From NCBI GenBank assembly GCA_016718875.1, contig JADKBL010000033.1, positions 16,765-80,764 of the forward strand: a stretch of DNA of 64,000 nt, given 5' to 3'. Within the stretch, counting starts at the first letter, position 1. Every line of letters starts with the position of its first letter. The stretch comes from Bacteroidota bacterium. Its GTDB lineage: Bacteria > Bacteroidota > Bacteroidia > Bacteroidales > VadinHA17. Of this stretch, positions 15,860 to 25,322 are shown in pieces. The notes under the pieces were generated by a model. That model was not told the DNA's origin. It ran no database searches and saw only the letters and a program-made list of their open reading frames with translations. Both the position numbers and the translations under genes were made by a program.

Positions 15860-16996
15860 ATGTTACTGAATACAATTTCAAATGCATTAAGTACTCTATC
15901 GGAGCCATGGTGGAAGGTCTTTTATGACTTTTCATCTCTTACGAGAGGAATTGACGAGGGACTAAGAAGTTCAATGTCTGAATTCTGGGCGGTAACTGTA
16001 GAGATGCTGATCATCGGAGTAGTGTTCCTGCTGTTTTATGCAGTTATAGGGCTTTTCCTGGTTATTGCAGAGAGAAAAGTATGTGCATTCATACAGAACA
16101 GGCTGGGCCCTAACAGAATAGGCCCATTTGGATTATTTCAGACAGTAGCGGACCTGGTAAAACTCTTATTCAAGGAACTAATCCCAATAAAAAATGCAGA
16201 TAGCTTTCTGTTCAATCTTGCCCCCTATATTGTTATTATTGTGAATTTTATGGTTTTAGCAGCCTTGCCATATGGCAAAGGGCTTCATGCAATTGACTTT
16301 AATATCGGAATATTCTATGTTATAGCTGTTTCATCAATGAGTGTAATAGGTGTACTTTTGGCAGGTTGGTCCAGTAACAGCAAATATTCACTTATTGGTG
16401 CAATGAGGAGCGGAGCCCAGATTGTCAGTTACGAACTTTCTATCGGACTTGCCATTATTACAGTAGTTATCCTGGCCGGATCGATGCAATTATCTGAAAT
16501 TGTTGAAGCACAAAGAACCGGATGGTTTATTTTTAAGGGACATGTACCTGCATTTATTGCTTTTGTCATTTATGTTATTTCCGGAACCGCTGAAACAAAC
16601 CGTGGTCCATTCGATATGGCCGAAGCAGAATCAGAGCTTACTGCCGGCTACCATACTGAATATTCCGGGATCAAGTTTGCATTTTTCTACCTTGCAGAAT
16701 ATATAAATATGTTCATAGTTGCAGCAGTTGCTTCTACTCTTTTCCTTGGAGGGTGGATGCCTTTCCATGTAGGTAACTGGGAATCTTTCAACAGGATAAT
16801 GGATTTTATTCCTCCATTTTTCTGGTTTTTTGGTAAGACTTTTTTTGTAATCTATCTTATAATGCTTTTCAAATGGACATTTCCACGTCTGAGGATTGAT
16901 CAGCTTCTTACTCTGGAATGGAAATATCTCCTTCCAATAAATCTTGTAAACGTACTAGTTATGGCTTTTCTGGTTCTGATGGGTTGGCATTTTTAA
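15860..16996 (+). CDS. nuoH: NADH-quinone oxidoreductase subunit H
   Basis: NuoH is the membrane subunit that anchors the quinone-reducing module. The 378-residue protein has about nine helices and family phrases ERKVCAFIQNRLGPNRIGPFG, ADLVKLLFKE, SYELSIGLAI and ETNRGPFDMAEAESELTAGYHTEYSG, which contains the acidic loop facing the quinone channel. A 50-base gap separates it from nuoD, where other bacteria carry nuoE, nuoF and nuoG. Confidence 0.96.
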   Translation: MLLNTISNALSTLSEPWWKVFYDFSSLTRGIDEGLRSSMSEFWAVTVEMLIIGVVFLLFYAVIGLFLVIAERKVCAFIQNRLGPNRIGPFGLFQTVADLVKLLFKELIPIKNADSFLFNLAPYIVIIVNFMVLAALPYGKGLHAIDFNIGIFYVIAVSSMSVIGVLLAGWSSNSKYSLIGAMRSGAQIVSYELSIGLAIITVVILAGSMQLSEIVEAQRTGWFIFKGHVPAFIAFVIYVISGTAETNRGPFDMAEAESELTAGYHTEYSGIKFAFFYLAEYINMFIVAAVASTLFLGGWMPFHVGNWESFNRIMDFIPPFFWFFGKTFFVIYLIMLFKWTFPRLRIDQLLTLEWKYLLPINLVNVLVMAFLVLMGWHF

Positions 16997-17023
16997 TCAG
17001 CAGAACGATATAATTATATCAAT

Positions 17024-17503
17024 ATGAATAGTATAATTCAATATTTTAAAGAAATAATTCAGGGTGTCGGGTCGCTCCTTAAAGGGATGCAGGTTACCAA
17101 CAGGTACTTTTTCAGTCCTGGTAAAATTGTCACCCAGAAATATCCGGAAAACCGTAAAGATCTCAAAATGTTTGAGAGGTTCAAGGGAGAGGTAGTAATG
17201 CCGCATAATGAAAAAAATGAACACAAATGTACCGGATGCGGAATATGTGAAATTAACTGTCCTAATGGCACGATTGAAGTAATATCCAAATCAATAGTAA
17301 CTGAAGATGGCAAAAAGAAACGTGTAATTGATAAGCATATATACAGGCTTGGAATGTGTACATTCTGTGCACTCTGTGTCAAGACCTGCCCATCAAATGC
17401 ACTTGCTTTCTCACAGGAATTTGAACATGCTGTATTCAACAGGGCATTGTTAATTAAGACTTTAAATAAACCAGGTTCACAATTAATGAAAGGAGTTGAA
17501 TAA
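17024..17503 (+). CDS. nuoI: NADH-quinone oxidoreductase subunit I (2x 4Fe-4S ferredoxin)
   Basis: NuoI carries clusters N6a and N6b of the peripheral arm. Two complete ferredoxin motifs are present: CTGCGICEINC-P (Cys69, 72, 75, 79) and CTFCALCVKTC-P (Cys112, 115, 118, 122). The 159-residue protein begins with an amphipathic N-terminal stretch. It overlaps nuoJ by one base (TAATG). Confidence 0.95.
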   Translation: MNSIIQYFKEIIQGVGSLLKGMQVTNRYFFSPGKIVTQKYPENRKDLKMFERFKGEVVMPHNEKNEHKCTGCGICEINCPNGTIEVISKSIVTEDGKKKRVIDKHIYRLGMCTFCALCVKTCPSNALAFSQEFEHAVFNRALLIKTLNKPGSQLMKGVE

Positions 17504-18039
17504 TGTCGAGTAATCAGTTAATGTTTGTTCTTTTTTCCGTCATGATCATTGTCTTTTCGATCCTGACAGTAACTACAAGGAAGATACTCAGAGCAGCTAC
17601 CTATCTCCTATTGGTACTCGTCTCTACTTCAGGACTCTACTTCATGCTCAACTATCAGTTTATGGCTGCTGTACAGCTTACTTTGTACGCAGGAGGTATT
17701 GTTGTATTGATAATATTCTCAATACTTCTTACAAGCCATATAAGCCAGAAATTTGAACCAGTCGGTATTAAGAAAACAATCTTTTCAGGGCTTGCTGCAA
17801 TTGCTGGTGCTATCTTAAGTATTGTAACAATACTTGATTACCAGTTTTCAGCTAATACTGAAGCAGCAAAAGAGGTTGATATGAAACTTATTGGAAGAAG
17901 CCTGCTCTCAGTGGATTATGACGGATATGTGCTCCCTTTTGAAGTAATTTCAATTTTACTGCTGGCTGCCATGATAGCTGCAATTATTGTTGCAAAAAAG
18001 GGGGGACCATCAAATACCAAGACACCAACTTATAACTAG
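17503..18039 (+). CDS. nuoJ: NADH-quinone oxidoreductase subunit J
   Basis: NuoJ is a small membrane subunit of complex I. The 178-residue protein has five helices, with the conserved third helix region FMAAVQLTLYAGGIVVLIIFSI carrying the pi-bulge glycines. The start is fixed by the TAATG overlap with nuoI. Confidence 0.94.
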   Translation: MSSNQLMFVLFSVMIIVFSILTVTTRKILRAATYLLLVLVSTSGLYFMLNYQFMAAVQLTLYAGGIVVLIIFSILLTSHISQKFEPVGIKKTIFSGLAAIAGAILSIVTILDYQFSANTEAAKEVDMKLIGRSLLSVDYDGYVLPFEVISILLLAAMIAAIIVAKKGGPSNTKTPTYN

Positions 18040-18046
18040 GAATATT

Positions 18047-18364
18047 ATGATAACAGGAGTTCCGGTTCAGTACTTTTTAATCCTCGCAACACTAATGTTT
18101 TTTGCAGGGGTTTACGGGTTTCTTACCCGCCGCAACCTAATAACTATGCTGATGGCGACTGAATTGATACTTAATTCGGTCAATATCAATTTCATGGCTT
18201 TTAACAGGTATCTCTACCCCCAAAAGATGGAGGGTATGTTTTTCAGCCTGTTTGTAATAGCTGTTGCAGCTTCAGAAGCTGCTGTTGCCATTGCAATAAT
18301 TATCAACATCTACAGAAGGTTTGCAACAATCAATGTTGAAGATGTTAATCAAATGAAATTCTGA
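18047..18364 (+). CDS. nuoK: NADH-quinone oxidoreductase subunit K
   Basis: NuoK is a three-helix membrane subunit related to MrpC, with acidic residues in the proton path. The 105-residue protein carries the two conserved glutamates in MATELILNSVNINFMAF and AASEAAVAIAIII. I set the start at ATG 18047 (MITGVPVQYF), 7 bases after the nuoJ stop, and not at the longer in-frame start inside nuoJ. Confidence 0.94.
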   Translation: MITGVPVQYFLILATLMFFAGVYGFLTRRNLITMLMATELILNSVNINFMAFNRYLYPQKMEGMFFSLFVIAVAASEAAVAIAIIINIYRRFATINVEDVNQMKF

Positions 18365-18389
18365 TTTTTTAATATACAGGAAGCGCAAA

Positions 18390-20309
18390 ATGATAAATTT
18401 CGGTTATACAATCTGGATCCTTCTTCTGCCTTTTCTAATGTTCCTTTTGCTTGGACTAGCAGGACATAAGCTAAAGCCGAAACTTTCAGGATTACTGGGG
18501 ACCGCAGGTCTCGGAATTATAACAGTTCTGTCATACATAACTGCTTATAAATACTTTTTCACTTCTGAAAAAGTTGATGGAGCATATCAGAAGATTATTG
18601 CATTAAATGGCGTATGGCTGCAACTGACAGAAAATCTTCACATTGACATTGGAATTTTACTAGATCCAATATCGGTGATGATGCTTATTGTTGTTACCAC
18701 GGTGTCTTTCATGGTTCATATTTACAGTATCGGTTATATGCATGGAGAAAAAGGATTTGAGCGCTTCTTTGCATTCCTCTCCCTTTTCAGCTTTTCCATG
18801 CTCGGACTGGTTGTTGCAACAAATATTTTCCAGATGTATATCTTCTGGGAACTTGTTGGTGTTTCATCCTACCTTCTGATTGGTTTCTATTATACAAAAC
18901 CATCAGCTGTAAGGGCCTCCAAGAAGGCATTTATAGTTACAAGGTTTGCCGATATGGGATTTCTAATCGGTATACTTATACTCTCATTCAACACAAAAAC
19001 TTTTGATTTTATTTCGCTCACAAGTCTTACCGGACCAGCAATTACACAAACAGGCGGTGCTGCTTTTATGGGTCTCTCCGTTTTGACATGGTCAATGATA
19101 TTTGTTTATATGGGTGGAGTGGGAAAATCAGCCATGTTTCCGTTTCATATCTGGCTTCCTGATGCAATGGAAGGTCCAACACCCGTTTCGGCCCTTATAC
19201 ATGCTGCAACAATGGTTGTTGCCGGTGTGTACCTTGTTGCCCGTATGTTTCCGATCTATTCACTGGCCGCTCCGGATGCACTGAATGTTGTTGCTTATGT
19301 AGGGGCATTCTCATCACTACTGGCCGCTGTAATTGCCTGCACTCAGACGGATATAAAGCGCGTTCTGGCGTTTTCAACAATGTCGCAGATAGGATATATG
19401 ATGTTGGCACTTGGTGTCTCAGGTTACGGTGGCCACGATGGCTTAGGCTATATGGCATCTATGTTCCACCTCTTTACTCATGCAATGTTCAAAGCGCTTC
19501 TCTTCCTTGGAGCCGGAGCTATAATTCATGCCGTTCATAGCAATCACATGACGGAAATGGGTGGTCTTAGAAAATATCTTCCAATAACTCATGCAACGTT
19601 CCTTATAGCCTGCCTGACAATAGCAGGAATCCCTCCTCTATCAGGCTTTTTCAGCAAAGATGAAATTCTTACTGCTGCTCTTCACCATAATAAACTATTA
19701 TTTGCAGTTGAATATGCAGTTGCCGGACTTACTGCATTCTATATGTTCAGATTATATTTCAGCATCTTCTGGGGAAAAGAGACACACTACCATCATACAC
19801 CTCACGAAGCTCCTGCCCTGATGACAATTCCACTAATAATCCTGGCAATTGGTTCAGTGTTTGCGGGATTCATTCCCTTCAGCAAACTTGTAACATCTGA
19901 CGGTATGCCTTTTGAATCTCATATTGAAATGTCTGTTGCCGTTCCATCGGTGCTGATTGGTTTGATTGGTATAGGAATAGCATTTATAATGTACAGGAAG
20001 GAGACTGCAATACCCGACAGATTAGCAGCAGCTTTCAAGTACAGCTATAAATGGTCATATAACAAATTCTATGTTGACGAAGCATACATTTTTATCACCA
20101 AGAATATAATCTTCAGGTATATTTCAACACCAATTGCATGGTTTGACAGGCATATAATTGACGGAACAATGAATTCGATAGCCTTTGTTGCACAGCTCGT
20201 TTCATTCAGAATCAGAGGCTTTCAATCGGGACAGTTACAAAAATATGGGTTCGTTTTTGTAACAGGAGCCATTTCACTTGCAATACTATTAATTTACCTG
20301 TGGAAATAG
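18390..20309 (+). CDS. nuoL: NADH-quinone oxidoreductase subunit L
   Basis: NuoL is the distal antiporter-like proton-pumping subunit with the long lateral helix. The 639-residue protein shows IDIGILLDPISVMML, the glutamate helix FWELVGVSSYLLIGFYY, KAFIVTRFADMGFLIG, and the core phrase FPFHIWLPDAMEGPTPVSALIHAATMVVAGVYL with the pumping lysine and histidines. The amphipathic lateral helix and final helix near the C terminus are present, so the protein is complete. Confidence 0.96.
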   Translation: MINFGYTIWILLLPFLMFLLLGLAGHKLKPKLSGLLGTAGLGIITVLSYITAYKYFFTSEKVDGAYQKIIALNGVWLQLTENLHIDIGILLDPISVMMLIVVTTVSFMVHIYSIGYMHGEKGFERFFAFLSLFSFSMLGLVVATNIFQMYIFWELVGVSSYLLIGFYYTKPSAVRASKKAFIVTRFADMGFLIGILILSFNTKTFDFISLTSLTGPAITQTGGAAFMGLSVLTWSMIFVYMGGVGKSAMFPFHIWLPDAMEGPTPVSALIHAATMVVAGVYLVARMFPIYSLAAPDALNVVAYVGAFSSLLAAVIACTQTDIKRVLAFSTMSQIGYMMLALGVSGYGGHDGLGYMASMFHLFTHAMFKALLFLGAGAIIHAVHSNHMTEMGGLRKYLPITHATFLIACLTIAGIPPLSGFFSKDEILTAALHHNKLLFAVEYAVAGLTAFYMFRLYFSIFWGKETHYHHTPHEAPALMTIPLIILAIGSVFAGFIPFSKLVTSDGMPFESHIEMSVAVPSVLIGLIGIGIAFIMYRKETAIPDRLAAAFKYSYKWSYNKFYVDEAYIFITKNIIFRYISTPIAWFDRHIIDGTMNSIAFVAQLVSFRIRGFQSGQLQKYGFVFVTGAISLAILLIYLWK

Positions 20310-20334
20310 TTAATTAGGAAAAGATTAAAACACT

Positions 20335-21840
20335 ATGGATATTTTAACATTATTTGTTGTAATTCCTGTACTGACAATGACGGCGATCCTGTTCGTCAGG
20401 GATATTAAACATGTGCGTGTGGCAGCTGCTATAGGAATGGGAATCCAGCTTATTCTGGCAGCAGTTCTTGTATTTTCATACCTGGCAGCCAGAAAAGCAG
20501 GCGCCTCTGATGAAATGTTGTTTGTAAGAGATTACCTATGGTTTAAAAACCCCAATATCCACTACGCAATCGGTGTAGATGGCATTTCGGTTGCAATGAT
20601 ATCACTTACATCAATAGTGGTTTTTGCAGGAATTTTCGCTTCCTGGGAAGTTGAGTTTCTCACAAAGGAATTCTTCGTATCATTAATACTTCTGGCAACA
20701 GGAGTATTCGGATTCTTTATCTCAATTGACCTGTTTACAATGTTCCTGTTTTATGAGCTTGCAGTGATACCAATGTATTTACTGATCGGAATCTGGGGAA
20801 GCGGTCCTAAAGAATACTCAGCTATGAAGCTGACTTTGATGCTTATGGGAGGATCAGCGCTGATACTTGCGGGATTACTTGGAATTTATTTTAATTCCGC
20901 ACCTGATGGAGGTCAGTTTACATTCAATATTCTTGAGATTTCCAAGATAACTATACCAATATCTGCACAGAGGTTGTTTTTCCCTCTTACATTTGTAGGT
21001 TTTGGGGTTCTTGGTGCACTCTTTCCTTTCCATACATGGTCACCTGACGGACATGCCTCTGCTCCTACTGCTGTTTCAATGCTCCACGCCGGTGTTCTTA
21101 TGAAACTGGGAGGCTATGGTGCTTTCAGAGTTGCAATTTTCCTTATGCCTGAAGCTGCGGCAGAGTTATCCTGGATATTTATAATTCTAACTGCTACAAG
21201 TGTGGTATACGGGGCATTTGGCGCAATTGTCCAGAAGGATCTCAAATATATCAATGCTTATTCATCTGTCAGTCATTGCGGTCTGGTGCTCTTTGCCATT
21301 CTCATGATGAATCAGACAGCCCTTAACGGAGCTGTTATCCAGATGATCTCTCACGGACTTATGACAGCCCTCTTCTTTGCTTTGATCGGAATGATATATG
21401 GCAGAACACACACCAGGATGATCAGTGAGATGGGTGGCTTGATGAAAGTTATACCTTTCCTATCAGTATGTTACGTTATTGCAGGTCTTGCATCACTCGG
21501 GCTTCCAGGATTAAGCGGGTTTGTTGCTGAAATGACAATTTTTGTCGGAGCATTTCAGCATACAGATGTATTCCACAGAGTGGTAACTATCGTTGCAGTT
21601 TCATCAATTGTTATTACTGCCGTTTATATACTCAGAGTTGTTGCAATTCTTTTATTAGGACCTACCACAGATGAGCATCACGAACATCTTACTGACGCCA
21701 AGTGGTTTGAAAAAGTATCGGTAGTTACACTTATAGGATCAGTGGCTGGTATCGGCCTTGCACCATACTGGTTGTCAACAATGATCGGAACAAGTATGCA
21801 GCCAGTCGTTGAAAAGATTTTATCGGTAAATCCATTTTAA
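20335..21840 (+). CDS. nuoM: NADH-quinone oxidoreductase subunit M
   Basis: NuoM is the second antiporter-like subunit. The 501-residue protein carries IHYAIGVDGISVAMI, FLFYELAVIPMYLLIGIWG with the key glutamate, FPFHTWSPDGHASAPTAVSMLHAGVLMKLGGYG, and SVSHCGLVLFAIL. About 14 helices are expected. It lies between nuoL and nuoN with short gaps. Confidence 0.96.
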   Translation: MDILTLFVVIPVLTMTAILFVRDIKHVRVAAAIGMGIQLILAAVLVFSYLAARKAGASDEMLFVRDYLWFKNPNIHYAIGVDGISVAMISLTSIVVFAGIFASWEVEFLTKEFFVSLILLATGVFGFFISIDLFTMFLFYELAVIPMYLLIGIWGSGPKEYSAMKLTLMLMGGSALILAGLLGIYFNSAPDGGQFTFNILEISKITIPISAQRLFFPLTFVGFGVLGALFPFHTWSPDGHASAPTAVSMLHAGVLMKLGGYGAFRVAIFLMPEAAAELSWIFIILTATSVVYGAFGAIVQKDLKYINAYSSVSHCGLVLFAILMMNQTALNGAVIQMISHGLMTALFFALIGMIYGRTHTRMISEMGGLMKVIPFLSVCYVIAGLASLGLPGLSGFVAEMTIFVGAFQHTDVFHRVVTIVAVSSIVITAVYILRVVAILLLGPTTDEHHEHLTDAKWFEKVSVVTLIGSVAGIGLAPYWLSTMIGTSMQPVVEKILSVNPF

Positions 21841-21877
21841 AGAGACATTATTTAATTGTTCAGGATAAAAACATAGT

Positions 21878-23299
21878 ATGAGCCCAGACAAATTTCTCAT
21901 AATGCGCCACGAACTTCTGCTGACAGCGGTGGTACTTGTGGTTCTAATAGCTGAAGTATTCAGCCATCCGGATAAGAAGGGAAAAATCATCACTTTATCT
22001 GTCATTTGTTTCGGAATTATTACCGCATTAGGATTTCTTCCATCAGCTGAGGGAGAGATCTTTGGCGGCATGTATGTTTCTTCAGGAAGCAGGCTGATGA
22101 TGAAGAACATACTTAATATTGGGGTTATGCTGGTTTTCCTTCAGTCAGTTGATTGGCTCAGAAAAGCTGAAAACTCAGATAAGATCAGTGAATATTTCAT
22201 TCTTCTAATATCTACACTGATCGGAATGAATTTTATGATTTCTTCTGGACATTTTCTTATGTTTTATATAGGACTTGAACTTGCAACAATTCCTATAGCT
22301 GCCCTTGCTGCTTTTGATAAATACAGGAATAACTCGGCAGAGGCCGGGATAAAGCTGATACTTATCTCCGCTCTCTCTTCCGGAATTCTGCTCTATGGAC
22401 TCTCAATGATATATGGTACTTTAGGAACCTTTTATTTTAAAGAGATCGCAGTTTCATTCAGCAATAGTAATCTTCAGATTCTTGGATTTATCTACTTCTT
22501 CACCGGAATGGCTTTTAAAATTTCAATTGTTCCTTTCCATCTCTGGACTGCTGATGTATATGAGGGTGCCCCAATTAACATAACAGCTTATTTATCAGTC
22601 ATTTCTAAAGGAGCTGCAGTTTTTATTTTCATAATAGTACTATTTACTGTTTTCCCCGTAATAATTGCTACATGGCAGAAGGCAATCTACCTGACCTCAA
22701 TTCTTACTATGACTATTGGTAATCTCTTTGCCATCAGGCAACAGAACCTGAAAAGATTCCTTGCTTTTTCATCGATATCACAGGCTGGTTATATATTGCT
22801 GGGATTCATTGGAGGAAATCAGCTGGGAATGGCATCTGTTATATATTATATTCTTGTATATATATTTTCAAATCTTGGTGCATTTGGAGTTGTTCTTGCT
22901 ATTTCAAATGCTTCGGGTAAGGAAAACATAGATGATTATAACGGGCTTTATCATACAAATCCAAAACTAAGTCTCATAATGATGCTTGCCCTTTTCTCCC
23001 TTGCAGGAATACCTCCGGTAGCAGGTTACTTCGGAAAATTCTTCCTATTCACTGCTGCAGCTGAAAAAGGCTTTTACCCGCTGGTAATTATCGCTGTTCT
23101 GAATACTATAATTTCATTATACTATTACCTGCTTATTGTAAAGGCAATGTTTCTGCTTAAAAATGAGTCTCCTATTGAAAAATTCAAGAGCAGTATGTAT
23201 ACCCGGTTTGCACTGGGACTTTGTGTTGCAGGTATTGTAGTAACGGGATTTGCAAGTGCATTGTTTGAGTTTATTAGAAATTTAAGTTTCGGTATCTGA
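21878..23299 (+). CDS. nuoN: NADH-quinone oxidoreductase subunit N
   Basis: NuoN is the third antiporter-like subunit. The 473-residue protein carries MFYIGLELATIPIAALAAF, AGIKLILISALSSGILLYGLSMIYG, VPFHLWTADVYEGAPINITAYLSVISKGAAVF and FSSISQAGYILLGF. It closes the operon. No nuoE, nuoF or nuoG is present before, inside or after the cluster. Confidence 0.95.
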   Translation: MSPDKFLIMRHELLLTAVVLVVLIAEVFSHPDKKGKIITLSVICFGIITALGFLPSAEGEIFGGMYVSSGSRLMMKNILNIGVMLVFLQSVDWLRKAENSDKISEYFILLISTLIGMNFMISSGHFLMFYIGLELATIPIAALAAFDKYRNNSAEAGIKLILISALSSGILLYGLSMIYGTLGTFYFKEIAVSFSNSNLQILGFIYFFTGMAFKISIVPFHLWTADVYEGAPINITAYLSVISKGAAVFIFIIVLFTVFPVIIATWQKAIYLTSILTMTIGNLFAIRQQNLKRFLAFSSISQAGYILLGFIGGNQLGMASVIYYILVYIFSNLGAFGVVLAISNASGKENIDDYNGLYHTNPKLSLIMMLALFSLAGIPPVAGYFGKFFLFTAAAEKGFYPLVIIAVLNTIISLYYYLLIVKAMFLLKNESPIEKFKSSMYTRFALGLCVAGIVVTGFASALFEFIRNLSFGI

Positions 23300-23316
23300 T
23301 AAAATAAATTAAGGTT

Positions 23317-23668
23317 ATGGCCATCAATAATGCAAAACATATTGTCAGTGAAATAAATGGTGTCCGTTGCACTATCGTTGAGACAGGAGTAACACTTGAA
23401 AGAGCAGCTTTTCTGAAGGACCTGCTTACAGCCAATAATCTGGAAGTGATGGAATTAAAAGAAACTTCAGAAGACCAGAATGCTGAATTAAAATACACAA
23501 TCGGAGTAACCGATATGCTGTTCAACCCGGTTTTTGGCATATGAAAAGCAGTTAAAGACTCTGGAGGGAACTCCCATAACGCCAGGATACTGGAAACAGG
23601 AATGCATAGAGTGCGATCCAAGATACTGGATCATAAGAAAAGGCGCAAGAAAAGGGCTTGACGGCTAG
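23317..23668 (+). CDS. Conserved-looking small protein of unknown function, frameshifted
   Basis: The protein is not recognised. The first frame encodes 75 residues (MAINNAKHIVSEINGVRCT to FNPVFGI) and stops at 23542-23544. If one T of the T5 run at 23531-23535 is dropped, the sequence continues in frame for another 44 residues (AYEKQLKTLEGTPITPGYW, then QECIECDPRYWIIRKGARK) and ends at TAG 23668. The two parts together make a 116-residue protein with a CIEC (CxxC) motif close to the C terminus, so a metal-binding or redox role is possible. The tail looks like real protein and not chance. It starts 17 bases after nuoN and may be in the same transcript. The frame break is most simply a one-base error. 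Confidence 0.6.
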
Positions 23669-23677
23669 AATTAATTA

Positions 23678-23740
23678 CCAGGTACCAAGTACCAAAATAT
23701 TCTAAACTTAAGTTGGCAATTGGCAAAAAGCAGTTGGCAA
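23678..23740. repeat. Short intergenic repeats (ACC-rich and TTGGCA units)
   Basis: GGTACCAAGTACC-type repeat lies at 23680-23694, followed by three TTGGCA units at 23713-23718, 23720-23725 and 23734-23739. Such low-complexity phrases recur in intergenic regions of Bacteroidota. They sit between two convergent genes. Confidence 0.4.
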
Positions 23741-23762
23741 CTTATGAATCCCAAAACTGAAA

Positions 23763-24515
23763 CTACAGATTTTTATCATTCCAGATTTCCCAGGCTCTCT
23801 CTGCCTGTGAATGAAGCATTTTAAGTCCTGTAATGACCGTGCATCCCTGTTTTAAACCCGAAGCCAGGAAGGAAGTTATTTCAGGGTTATAGACAAGATC
23901 AAACAGAATATGATTTTTCCCGAGAAGACTATAGTCAAGTGCAGGTTTACCTTCAACCGCAGGATACATCCCAAGCGGGGTTGTGTTAATAATCAACTGA
24001 ATATCAGCGATAAGATCAGGCTTTATATCTCTATAGGAGATAACATCTTCCCTGCTCTCCCTTGACACCATAGTTATTCTTACTCCCATTTTTCTCAGAA
24101 CATAACAGACTGATCGTGAACTACCCCCGGTGCCAAGTACCATTGCATGGTTCAGCTTGTTCTTAACATAATGATTCAATGTTTCAGATATTCCTGTTAC
24201 ATCACTGTTGTAACCCGAAAGAATAAAACTGCCGGCTCTCCTGTTAATTTTAATGACATTCACGGAACCTATTTCAGATGCTTCCTTGTCGATAAAATCA
24301 AGAAACCTCAAAACTTCTGATTTATATGGAATAGTGACATTAAGACCACAGAGTTCAGGTTCTACTGAAATCAGGTCTTTAAGTTGATTTATATCTGTAA
24401 TTGGATAATTATCATACTGAGAATCATTTATCCCCTCTTTTTTAAACTTCTCAGTAAAATATTTCCTGGAAAATGAATGACCAAGCGGGTATCCAATAAG
24501 GCCAAACTTTCTCAT
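23763..24515 (-). CDS. aroE: Shikimate dehydrogenase
   Basis: AroE reduces 3-dehydroshikimate to shikimate with NADPH in the aromatic amino acid pathway. The 250-residue protein shows the substrate-binding start GLIGYPLGHSFSRKYF, the catalytic lysine in LNVTIPYKSEVLRF (Lys65), the catalytic aspartate in GYNSDVTG (Asp105), the nucleotide loop LGTGGSSRSV, and NTTPLGMYP. It lies 11 bases downstream of the ComA-like gene on the minus strand, so both are probably co-transcribed. Confidence 0.95.
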   Translation of the reverse strand: MRKFGLIGYPLGHSFSRKYFTEKFKKEGINDSQYDNYPITDINQLKDLISVEPELCGLNVTIPYKSEVLRFLDFIDKEASEIGSVNVIKINRRAGSFILSGYNSDVTGISETLNHYVKNKLNHAMVLGTGGSSRSVCYVLRKMGVRITMVSRESREDVISYRDIKPDLIADIQLIINTTPLGMYPAVEGKPALDYSLLGKNHILFDLVYNPEITSFLASGLKQGCTVITGLKMLHSQAERAWEIWNDKNL

Positions 24516-24526
24516 GAGAACAATTA

Positions 24527-25300
24527 TTACTTAACCAGACCTTCAGGCAGGAACTGAAAGAAAGTATCGCCCCTTAGTCCTAATCGAAGTGTTTCAAGCG
24601 GAATGATCTCGTTTGGTGCTATATTCCCAAGATTTACATTGGCTCCGAAGTGTTTAATGAACCATGCCTGCTGTGATTTAAGCGGAGCTTCCCACAGTAC
24701 ATTCTCAAGCTTAACATGTTCGGATATAGCAGTTATTATTTTATTATTAATGGATCCATCTTCATTGTAAATACCCGTAGTGCCTGATTCCCTTGCTTCT
24801 GCTATAACTTTTACTGATCCGGCATTAAGCTCAGATTTCATCATTGCCACCCATTCATCAGGGGAATAAATGACATCCTTTTTCTTTGAACCAACTTCAG
24901 AAATGACAGTTCTTTTCTCTGCCAGACGATTAATGTATTCCAGCTTTTTGTCATGATCAATATCGTAAGATCCATCAGAAACCTCAACAAGTGTAAGCTC
25001 ATACTTATCAAGCAGGTCAATATATTCACTGAACATATTACGCACAACATAGGCTTCAAAAAGCGTTCCTCCGAAATACGGCACTGTGCCTGCTTTTTTA
25101 TAAATAGAAATCTTTTTTTCAAATCCAGGAGTTATAAGGGACGTTCCGAATCCAAGCTTGACAAAATCGGTGTATTCCGATCCTACGGACATAAAATCTT
25201 CAGCCTCCCTTATACTCAGACCTTTATCCATAACCATGGTAAGTCCTGATTTTCTAGGCTTTGCAGGCCTGTCAGGCAGAAAAGGAAGCGCTACTTTCAT
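24527..25300 (-). CDS. Phosphosulfolactate synthase (ComA-like)
   Basis: ComA-type enzymes add sulfite to phosphoenolpyruvate to give (2R)-phospho-3-sulfolactate, the first step of coenzyme M synthesis in methanogens; the homologous bacterial proteins are less well defined. The 257-residue protein fits a full-length TIM barrel: GLTMVMDKGLSIREAEDFM, DFVKLGFGTSL, KKAGTVPYFGGTLFEAYV, VEVSDGSYDID, VISEVGSKK, VIAEAREsGTtGIY, and LWEAPLKSQQAWFIKHFG with LGLRGDT at the end. No comB, comC or other sulfonate genes were seen. It lies between aroE and a TPR gene. The family call is firm; the bacterial role (sulfolactate, sulfonolipid or cysteate supply) is not. Confidence 0.85.
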   Translation of the reverse strand: MKVALPFLPDRPAKPRKSGLTMVMDKGLSIREAEDFMSVGSEYTDFVKLGFGTSLITPGFEKKISIYKKAGTVPYFGGTLFEAYVVRNMFSEYIDLLDKYELTLVEVSDGSYDIDHDKKLEYINRLAEKRTVISEVGSKKKDVIYSPDEWVAMMKSELNAGSVKVIAEARESGTTGIYNEDGSINNKIITAISEHVKLENVLWEAPLKSQQAWFIKHFGANVNLGNIAPNEIIPLETLRLGLRGDTFFQFLPEGLVK

Positions 25301-25322
25301 ATAATTTTGAAGATTAATTAGT

